Assembly (NCBI GenBank): GCA_017985935.1
Contig: JAGNWT010000019.1
Span: forward strand, 1 to 48,960
Origin: Anaerolineales bacterium
GTDB lineage: Bacteria > Chloroflexota > Anaerolineae > Anaerolineales > Villigracilaceae
DNA length: 48,960 bases
Reading direction: 5' to 3'
Positions 32,201 to 41,100 of this stretch are shown here, piece after piece (within the stretch, counting starts at the first letter, position 1; the number at the start of each line of letters is the position of its first letter). The notes beneath the pieces were generated by a model. It searched no databases, was not told the DNA's origin, and saw nothing but the letters and a program-made list of their open reading frames with translations. The translations under genes were made by a program, and so were the position numbers.

Positions 32201-35110
32201 GATGTCTGTGGCCACACCCGCGGTACGGATGAGTCCGCCGTTCTCATCATAGACCGGGAAGCTGCGGTCCCACAACCAGTGGATCGACCCATCCGTTCGA
32301 TTAATGCGATACTCCAATTCCGTGGGCTCGCCGCGCTGCTGCTTCTCAAGAACCGCCTGCACCGTGGGGCGGTCATCTAAAAAGACTTTATTAATGAACA
32401 CATCCGTATTCCATGCCAGTTCTTCTTCGTTCGTTTCGTAGGCAGCCGTATAGGCAGGGTTGATATAAATATGCTTATGCTCAACGCGGTCATAGACCCA
32501 GAAGATCTCTTGAATGTTCTCAGCCAGTTCACGGAAGCGCAGTTCAGATTGGCGCAGGCGTTCATCTGCCTCCAATTGCTCGGTGATATCGCTTGCCACG
32601 CCCACCACGCGCACAATCTTCCCGGTCTCATCCATCACCGGTGTGCTCTTATCCCGTATCCAACGGATGCTGCCATCGGGCCGGCGGATGCGGTATTGGA
32701 TATCCGTCCGTTCACCGCGAATCTCCCTTTCATAGGAATCCTGAACATTTCCCCGATCTTCAGGCAGCACAAAGTTCAGGAAGTTGCCGTATTTCTCGAT
32801 CAGCTCTTTGTAACTCAAACCCATGATGAGCTCAAAAGCAGGGCTGACGTATAAGCTGGTATTCGTCACTGAATCGGTGACCCAGAAGATATCTGAAATG
32901 TTGCAAGCCAGTTCGGTAAAACGCTCGTTGCTCTCGCGGATCTCCTGCTCCACCCGCTTGCGCTGTGAGACATCACGGGTTACGCCTACGATCCCAGTGA
33001 AGTTGCCTTCTTCGTCAAAGATCATTGAAGACAGCACTTCCACATCCACCCAGTGACCGTCTTTGTGCCGCATTTTGTATTCGGTCGGCTTGTTCGATTC
33101 CTCGCGGTTCAACAAACGCTCGGTGACAACCTGCAGCATTTTTTCGCGGCTGGGTCCATCCAACAGATCGAAGACATTGAAATTCCGTACTTCATGAACG
33201 GTGTATCCCAACACCTGTTCTGTCGCAGGGCTGGCGTAGGTGAATTGATATGTCTTATCCATCGCCCAGACAATATCATCCACCCGCTCGGCGAGCAGGC
33301 GGTATCTCTCCTCGCTGGCCTTGAGCGCTTCCTCCACCTGCATGCGCTCACGAAGCTCGACCTGTGTTTTTTCAAGCAGACCGGCGTTGAGAATAGACAC
33401 CGCGGCCGTGTTGGCGATCAGCGACAGGATCCGCACATCATCGGCGCTGAAGCGACCGGCGCTATAGCTCTGACATTGGATCAAGCCCAGCACCTGATCT
33501 TGCGCCAACATAGGGACGTACACTGCCGATTGAGTGAGGCGTCCATCGTCCTTGCTGCTGGTGACGATCACAGAGTTCGTGGAGCTCTTTTCAAGATCGC
33601 TGGAAACGATGAGCGGCTTTTTGGTATGGATGACCGTGCTCTGTTTGCCTTTCCCCTCGGGTTGCAGCGGTAACGCGGGCAGGCTGGAAACATCCACAGT
33701 CTCGCCATCTTGCAACCCGCAGGCCGCCCGGATCAAATTCCTCGCACTATCGAAGCGGGAAATAAAAATAGTCGCGATATCCGGGAAAAGACGCTGCACT
33801 TCTCTCAAAAGGGTTTCGTGGATCAATTGCGGTTCCAGAATGGACGCGAGCGCATGTTCGGTATCTGCCACAATGGATAACTGCTCGTTGTAACGCCGCG
33901 CTCCCTCTTCGGCTTTTTTGCGTTCGGTCACATCGCGATGACTGCCGCGCGTGCCAAGGAAATTCTGGTCCGCATCAAAGAGCGGGCGGCAGGTATGCTC
34001 CACACATCTCCATTCGCCATCTCTGCGGCGGATGCGGAACTCAAGCCTGCACGGCTTACGATTTACGTTGGCATCATCAAGATGCTCAAGATAGATCGGA
34101 AGATCTTCCGGATGAATGATCCTTTCCAGCAAAGATGAATCGCGCATAAATTCACTGCTGGAGTAGCCAGAGATCGTTTCGCAGGACGGCGAGACATACA
34201 CAAAATGTCCGCTGATGCCGCGCCAAAATTCCCAGGCGTCGGTGTTGTCTGCCACGATGCTGTACTTGCGGCGCGCTTCATTGGCAGAAAGTTCAGCCTG
34301 CTTGCGTTCTGTGACATCCTGGGTGGTGCCATACAAGCTGAGCACCCTTCCCGATTCATCCGTCTGCGCCATGCCAATATTGTGATGCCAGACAATGCGC
34401 CCGCCGGGGAGGATCACGCGCGCATCAAGGTCAAAGCCTTCTCCGGTATCCAAAGCGTGCTGGAAGAGCAGACGAGCCTGGTTGGCATCCTGCGGAAAGA
34501 AGGATGCCAGTAACTGGTCGAGAGAGGGCGGACCCAGTTTCGGGTCACGACCGAAGAGCTTATACATTTCATCTGAAAATGCGAATCTGCGGGTGCTGAT
34601 GTTGAAATCCCAATCGCCGATCCGACCGGTGGATTGCGCCTGTCGCAGCCTTCTCTCGCTCTGACTCAGGGCACTTTCGAACAACTTGCGGTCGGTAATA
34701 TCTTCATGCGCCACCACGATCCGTTTTTGATGGGCATCCATAAAGCTGGTGATCTTGACGTTGAACCAGCGCTGGGTCTGCGGAAGCATGCAAACGTACT
34801 CCGATTCGTAACTCTCAGCCGAGCCGCGGATCACATCGCTCATCCCTTCGTAGATCGAGCGGACCTCTCCCTCCCCCACGCCGATCGCCTGCTCGCATAT
34901 CGCGAGGTAATTCGAGCCCACCCCATAATTGGGCGGCGGCGGCGGGTTCTGATCACCGAACTGGCGCCAGGCGCTGTTGACAAAGAGCACGACCCCGCTC
35001 TCATCCAACACACAAATGTTGGCCGAGAGCGCGTCGATCGTTCCTTGAGCCAGTTCATCAGACTTGGGTTTCACTCGCTTGGGGCGGGTTGGTTTTTCAG
35101 AATTATTCAT
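29225..35110 (-). CDS. Giant hybrid sensor kinase, 8 PAS + 3 GAF, HisKA-HATPase-REC
   Basis: A 1961-residue hybrid histidine kinase with no membrane segment. By my reading the order is: basic tail (KPTRPKRVKPKSDE), PAS1-3 (about 20-400), GAF1 (about 400-590), PAS4-6 (about 595-985), two GAF-type domains (about 985-1325), PAS7-8 (about 1330-1580), HisKA, HATPase, REC. Each PAS ends in a short linker of the DITERK type. The phospho-acceptor His is in ASMSHELRTPLTGVLGLSEA. ATP-binding motifs include NLLSNAIKFTHEGG, WDEGIGI and GSGLGLALVKRL. The C-terminal receiver has FILMDVQMPLIDG and YISKPV. It has no Hpt domain. PAS5-6 closely match PAS6-7 of the membrane kinase in the same operon. Signals are unknown; PAS and GAF domains commonly sense redox state, oxygen, light or small molecules. 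The gene starts 28 bases after the next giant gene ends. Confidence 0.94.
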   Translation of the reverse strand: MNNSEKPTRPKRVKPKSDELAQGTIDALSANICVLDESGVVLFVNSAWRQFGDQNPPPPPNYGVGSNYLAICEQAIGVGEGEVRSIYEGMSDVIRGSAESYESEYVCMLPQTQRWFNVKITSFMDAHQKRIVVAHEDITDRKLFESALSQSERRLRQAQSTGRIGDWDFNISTRRFAFSDEMYKLFGRDPKLGPPSLDQLLASFFPQDANQARLLFQHALDTGEGFDLDARVILPGGRIVWHHNIGMAQTDESGRVLSLYGTTQDVTERKQAELSANEARRKYSIVADNTDAWEFWRGISGHFVYVSPSCETISGYSSSEFMRDSSLLERIIHPEDLPIYLEHLDDANVNRKPCRLEFRIRRRDGEWRCVEHTCRPLFDADQNFLGTRGSHRDVTERKKAEEGARRYNEQLSIVADTEHALASILEPQLIHETLLREVQRLFPDIATIFISRFDSARNLIRAACGLQDGETVDVSSLPALPLQPEGKGKQSTVIHTKKPLIVSSDLEKSSTNSVIVTSSKDDGRLTQSAVYVPMLAQDQVLGLIQCQSYSAGRFSADDVRILSLIANTAAVSILNAGLLEKTQVELRERMQVEEALKASEERYRLLAERVDDIVWAMDKTYQFTYASPATEQVLGYTVHEVRNFNVFDLLDGPSREKMLQVVTERLLNREESNKPTEYKMRHKDGHWVDVEVLSSMIFDEEGNFTGIVGVTRDVSQRKRVEQEIRESNERFTELACNISDIFWVTDSVTNTSLYVSPAFELIMGLSYKELIEKYGNFLNFVLPEDRGNVQDSYEREIRGERTDIQYRIRRPDGSIRWIRDKSTPVMDETGKIVRVVGVASDITEQLEADERLRQSELRFRELAENIQEIFWVYDRVEHKHIYINPAYTAAYETNEEELAWNTDVFINKVFLDDRPTVQAVLEKQQRGEPTELEYRINRTDGSIHWLWDRSFPVYDENGGLIRTAGVATDITDRKIAESKLNRLLYDFKERVKELTALHEATRIFMNDSLSEEQVLEKLVLVLPPAWQYPEITAVRISYNDLMYQTDGYKHTPWMLSEFFSLPNGKTCKIELAYLEQRPEEYQGPFFKEEIYLFESLVEQTKSFLIRKSADVYIERRNHELNQLLEAGRSLGQALTPNQIYSNIYHYLKEIMPCDMLIISSFDAATELITCEFLQTAEGAQDVSAFPPIPLEPPGKGTQSIVIRSGQSLLLSDYQKALHNTNTIYTFSENGEFVDDAPTEEEDDDELMRSVIIVPLVVNGKTAGALQIFCSQLNAYDEDHMHFAEGLAFRVSAALSNAILFADLEKRVRDRTVEIETIRQRLELATRAAELGIWDWNAKTGELIWDDQMHLINRTDKATFTGHIDFSLDRVHPDDVQKMRDLVQALLSGTLSLQRLEYRIIRGDGTVGYLKTHGVILRDAEGKPDHVIGMVQDVTQEKQAEDALQESEATYRALFENAHDAIFLFDSEGVILRVNSRCTDLLGYSVDEIIGKTAIDFIYPSDISDANDHMARLYAGEYLPTYERKFKRKDGTLIETEINLLLIRDENDKPRLVQSVVRDITQRKKAEETLHRANFEMGRAMRMKDEFLASMSHELRTPLTGVLGLSEALQMEVYGGLNDKQKNAIANIESSGRHLLELINDILDISKIEAGKLELLMEPCSLKDICQGSMYLTKGMAGKKQQGIRFTTELGSEDVVVRGDSRRLKQVIVNLLSNAIKFTHEGGALGLDVKAGKEDQTVEITVWDEGIGIQAEDMHRIFQPFVQLDSSLARLHNGSGLGLALVKRLVTMHNGSIQVESEYGKGSRFTVTLPRLPAGRIKRNTDDVQFQPLVTAMLGETIATAMIVDDNKMNIEMLADFLTSQRLRVATANSAEDFLARVGVIRPDFILMDVQMPLIDGLEATRRLRALPDAQIANIPVIAITALAMPGDRENCLSAGANDYISKPVKLRELAVLIQKILGGKK

Positions 35111-35137
35111 AAATCCTCACATAGTCCAAAACTGAGA

Positions 35138-38100
35138 CTATCGGGTTTCCTTGATGATCTTTTCGATCAGTTCCCTGATCTCCAATAAACGGAATGGCTT
35201 GCTGAGGTAATCATCTGCGCCGGCTTCAATGCAGCGTTCGCGGTCGCCGGGCATGGCTAATGCTGTGATGGCGATCACCGGCGTGCCCGCGATCTGCTTA
35301 TCGAGCTGCGCGCGCAGGCGGCGGATGGTTTCCAGCCCGTCCATGCCGGGCATTTGAATATCCATCAAAATAATATCCGGCCGGGTCTGCGGCAATTTGG
35401 AAAGGAACTCACGCCCGGTACCAGCGGAAACAACACGGAAGTTTTGCTGGGTCAGGAAGTCTGTCAGTGTGGCCACACCCAACTCGTTATCATCCACGAT
35501 CATGACCGTGGCGATGGCGGCAGGCGCAGGCGGCAGGTTTTGCGTTTCCACTTTGTCTGGGATCTTATGTTGCTCGGCAAATGCGGTGGGCACATAAGGC
35601 AGGATCACCGTAAACCGGCTGCCCTCTCCCGGCTCGCTTTCCACATTCAAACTGCCTTCATGCAATTCCACCAGGCGCTTCACCAGCACCAACCCAAGTC
35701 CTGTCCCTGTTTGCTGACGAGAAAGGCTGCTATCCAACTGCACAAAAGGCTGGAACAATTTACCCAGGTCTTCATGTGAAATCCCCATGCCCTTATCCCA
35801 CACGCTGATGTACACCAGTTTCTCTGCTTCATTGGCAGTCACTTCCAGACCCACTTCGCCTTCTTCGGGAGTGTACTTAATGGCATTGCTCAACAGGTTC
35901 ACCACCACCTGCTTCAAGCGGCGCGGATCGCCGACCATGCTGATCTGTTCCGGTGACATGCTGAAGCTGACGTTCTGGCGTTTCTTGCTGGCCAGCCCCT
36001 TGGTCAGCTGCAGACCGCTCTTGCAGATATCGCCGAGCGAGAAGGGACTGATCTGCAATTCCAGTTTGCCCGCTTCGATCTTGGAAACATCCAGAATGTC
36101 ATTGATCAATTCAAGCAGGTGACGCCCGCTCGATTGGATGTTCTCAATGGCGTGATTCATCTTTTCATTGAAAACGCCGTACACGCCCAGTTGGATGGCC
36201 TCTGAAAGCCCAAGGATGCCTGTGAGCGGGGTACGCAGTTCATGGCTCATGCTGGCCAGGAACTCATCTTTCATGCGCATGGCACGCGCCAATTCAAAGT
36301 TCGCGGTGCGCATGACCTCATCGGCTTCTTTCTGCTCGGTGTTATCGAACAGGGTGGTGCGGCTCATCACATAATTACCGTCTTCATTGTAGATGGCGGT
36401 TGCGCTGATCAATACCGGGATGACACGACCATCCTTGCAGAGCAATTCAAACTCCAGGTCACGCACATTACCCACCCGTTTAAAGTTGGGGAATTCCTTT
36501 TGGAAATTCTTTGCGCTGAGAGGTGTTAGAAATTCCGCGAAGGAATGTCCAACCACTTCTTCACGCGAGTATCCCAGCCAGGTGAGATGGGTCTGGTTGA
36601 CAAGCAGGATGTTTCCATCTTCATCCAACGAGTGATAGCCAATGGGCGCATTGTCGTACAGGTCCTGCACTTCCGCGGTGCGCTGTCTGACGCGCTCTTC
36701 AAGGTCATTGTTCAGGCGGGCGTTTTCAATTGCCACCGCAGCCTGATTGGCCAACGTGACCACAAAACGTTCGTCCGCTTCGGTAAAAGCGTTCTTGATG
36801 CCGCTCTCGATGGTGATGACCCCGAGCATCAACCGGCCGGAAACCATCGGCACATACAATCCAGAGCGCATGCCGGGGAAGGTCTCAATGTAACGCTCGT
36901 CACTCATCACATCGCCGCTGCGGATCACCTCGATGTGTTTGGCAGACCAGCCTGAAAGCCCCTTATTGAGCGAAGATGCTCGCCCCATAAAGTTCTCATC
37001 GCCTTCATTGCTGCCTACGCTGTAAGCCAACACTTTTAAGGCATCGCGCTCAGAGTCGTAAAGGCGGATGATGATGTGGTGCCAGGCCATCTTTTGCTCG
37101 AGGGTCTCAATGATCTTCTGACCGATCTGACTGGGGCTGAGGATCTGGCTGAAAGCCAGCCCTGTATCGTACAGCATTTCCAATTCAGAAACACGCAGGT
37201 GCAGGGCATCTTCGGCGCGCTTGCGCTCGGTGATATCCTGCACGGTGCCGTAAATTCCGATCAATCTTTCTTTCGCCTCACTCCACACCGGGTTGGCATA
37301 GACTTGCGCCCAACGCACTTCTCCATCTTTGTGGATGGTGCGAAGCGCAGAGGAGATCTTTTCATTTTCCATCAACGCGACCAGGTCAGCTTCGTCCTGT
37401 TCACGGTCATCGGGATGCAGAGCGGCCCGCCAACCGCCCATGGCTTTGTATTCTTCAAAGGTGTAACCGGTCATGGCTTCAAAACCGCCGCCCACCCACT
37501 TGAGGTCCAGATTGCCCTTCTCATCTATTTCAGTGGAAAAGACATAATCGGCATTGATGGCAGAGACCAGGCGGTAGAACTCCTCGCTGGCTCGCAAGGC
37601 TTGCTCGCTCGTCTTGCGCTCGCTAATATCCCGAACGACCGCCAACACTTCACCCGATCCGCTCGGAGCCATGCGGGCTTCGTAAAATCGCATACCCATT
37701 CTGGGAATTTCCATTTCGTATTCAAAGGTTTGTAATTTGCCGCTCTCCAATGCGAGCTTGATCTTATTTTCGATCAGGTCGGCAAATTCAACCGGTGAGA
37801 CATCGCGATTTCTCCTTCCAATGAGCGAAGGTACTTCCTGCGCGTATAGCTCATGGATATCCGCTTTGTAGTCGAGGAATACGCCGTCCTTATCCAGGCG
37901 GAACATCATGTCTGGGATGGCTTGCAGCATGGCACGGGCGCGGGCTTCGCTCTCGCGCAGGTATTCTTCGTTCTCGCGGATCTTGGCATCTGCCAGGGTT
38001 TGAGCCGTCACATCCTGAATGACCGCCATCATACGGATCGGAACGCCTTTATCGCTGTAGGTGATCCTGCCCATCTGATGCAGCCAGCGCTCGCTGCCAT

Positions 38101-41100
38101 CTGGCAGGAAAATTCGATATTCGTAATCAATATTGGCGCGCTGTTGAATGATCTGCATATCTTTTTCCAGCAGGGCTTGCCGTTCTTCAGGCTGCATCAT
38201 GGAGGAAATGGTCTGCTGGGTAATATGAGATTGGCGGGGCAGTCCGAGAATATCGTATAACTCATCCGAGCAGATCAAGCCTTCATCGTACCCGTTCCAC
38301 TCCATATGACCGATACGCCCGATGCGCTGGGCCTCGAGCAGCAGGGATTCATTGCGGCGCACGGCGGCTTCCAGCTTCTTGCGCTCGGTGATATCCTGCG
38401 CCACTCCGTGCCAGAGGTAACTTCCATCTTCCTCTCTGACCGGCATGGAATAGCCTTCGATCCAGATCAGGCCTTTTTGCGGGTGCTCATATTGATATTC
38501 GTTTCGCCAGGGTTGCATGGTTTTTACGGACTCGGTAATGCTATTCCGCAGGGACAGCACCTGAGCGGACGGAACCCTGTTGGTTATGATATTGATATTT
38601 TCAGCCACCTCGGCGAGGGTGATCCCATAAATTTCTTCAAAGGCTTTGCTCGCGTAAGGGATGAACAATTGACCAGTGGGTGAAAGCTGGAAGGTACAAA
38701 CCGCGCCGGGGATCGTGTCGGCTACTTTCGCAAAGCGAAGCTGCTCCGCGCGCAGCGCCTCTTCCGCCTGTTTGCGTTCTGTGATGTCGTGGAAGTTGAT
38801 CACAATGGCTTCCACACTCGGAACCGACAACATATTGCTGAAGGTGCTTTCGAGCCAGCGCCAATCACCCCGCTTGTGACGGAAGCGGTATTGCAGGGTC
38901 GGCACACACGATGGATCCTGAACCAAGGACGGGAGTTCGTTCAAGACCATGGCAAGGTCATCGGGGTGGGTCAGCGCGTTGGGGTCACCGGAAAACAGGT
39001 CTTCGGCCTGGTAACCGAGGATCTTCAATGCCGATGTGCTGGCGTACGAGAACCTGCCTTCGGGGCTGAGCAGCGCCACGCCGGAAGGAGCATTCTCAAC
39101 CAGCGCGCGATAACGCATTTCCATGCGGTGCAATTCTTCCACCGCAAGTTTGCGCTCGGTCACATCACGGAAATTGATCACCACGCCCCGCACGCTGGAT
39201 TCGCCGAACATGTTGGTATAGGTGCTTTCGATCCAGCGATAGGAACCGTCGCGGTGCATGAAGCGATACGTCCCTGTGTGGGTTTGATCGGGCTGCTGCG
39301 CCAAGCGCAGTCTGATATCGTCGAGCACCGGCAGGTCATCGGGGCATACCAAACTCCGCGAATCCTGTCCGATGATGTTCTGCAAGCCATAATCAAATAT
39401 GCGATAGGCAGATGGGCTGGCAAAAATGAATTTGCCTTCTGCATCCACCACGGCAATGCCGTCTGGAGCGTGCTCGATCAGGGCTGTGTTGCGCCTTTCG
39501 ATCGTTCTAATGACTTCTTCGGCCTGGCGGCGCTCGGTGATATTGCGGGAAACGCCATACGTCTCCAGGTGACCAGTATCCGGGTTGCGCAGGATGCGGG
39601 TCATGGTCTCGGTCCACACGGAGGAACCGTCTTTGCAGGGCTGTTCGATCTCATCGATATAGGAAGAGGTCTCGCCCTGAAGGTAAGCCTCGATCCGTTC
39701 TGGCAGTTTCGCTGCCAGATAACGAGCCGAGTCCGGGCTTATTGCATCTTCCAACTTTTGAACCTGAACCTCTTCGGCGCTATATCCGCGCAGCAGCAAG
39801 ACCGACGGACTGACATAGGTAAAGCGCGATTCTTCAAGGTCAAGGATCCAGATCACATCAGAGATATTCTCAGCCAGCAGCCGGTATTTGCTTTCGCTTT
39901 CGGTCAACTGTTGGAAGGCTTTTCTGATCTCTGTAATATCGAGCACGGTGCCCGACGAATGAACCAATTGACCTTGCGAATCGGTCTGGGCGCGAATGGT
40001 GGCCTGGAAATATCTGGTTTCTCCATCGATGATCGCACGATATTCGGAGATGACATCCTGCCCGGTTTCGAACGCCTGTTTTTCTGCATCCAACAGGGTT
40101 TGGCGGTCGTTGGGATGAACCAACTGCATGAACTTTTCAAGGTCGGGAACCCCGGCTTTCGAGTCCATGTGGAACATGCGGAACATTTCGCTCGACCAGA
40201 AGATGCCCCTGCCCTCACGGGGGGCAAGTTCCCAGTTACCCAAATGCGCGATCGATTGCGCCTGCTCCAGCATTTGAGTACTTCGCTGCAATTCCAGTTC
40301 GGCTTTTTTACGCTCGGTCACATCCTGGATCAAGCCTGAGATCTCGATCAGGTTTCCATTTTCGTCATAGCTGGCATGCCCGAAACCGGTGACCCAAATG
40401 AGCTTGCCGGTCGAATCAATGATGCGGAATTCTTCACTGCCAAGCCTGCCATTCTCCAAAGCAGAACGAAGGTAACGCTCTCCGATCACCCGGTCATCAC
40501 GGTGGAAATAATTCAGCAGGGTTTCAAAGCTTACGATATTCGTTTTGATCTTAAAGAGCTGCATGCTCTCTTCAGACCATTCCACCGAGCGCGTGGCAAT
40601 ATCAAAACGCCACTCACCCATTCGGGCCGCCACAAGAGCCTGGCGTAATTTACTCTGACTCCTTCGCAACGCGTTTTCGACAAGCACACGCTCGGTAATA
40701 TCCTGCACGGTCCCGATCACGCGATTGATCTTGCCCTCAGAATCCAACAGAAGCTGGGTCCGCTCTTGCACGTGGCGGATCTCGCCATTCGGCAACACAA
40801 TGCGATGGTCGATACTGGCGTATTGTTTTTCAGCCAGCATCCTCTCGCGTTCTTTCAAGAAACTTTCCTTGTCATCCGGATGAATGGTGGCTTCAAAAGA
40901 CTCGGTAGTGGGCGTAAAAGATTCAGGTGTAACGCCAAATATCTTGTAAACCTCGTCTGACCAGATCAACTGCTGCAGTTTCAGGTCCCATTCCCAGTGA
41001 CCGATGTGAGCGAGTTCCTGAGCTTCAACCAGACGCTCACGCGCCTCCTTGAGATCGTTCTCGTTCCGTTTCCGTTCGGTGATATCTTGAATGGTGCCCA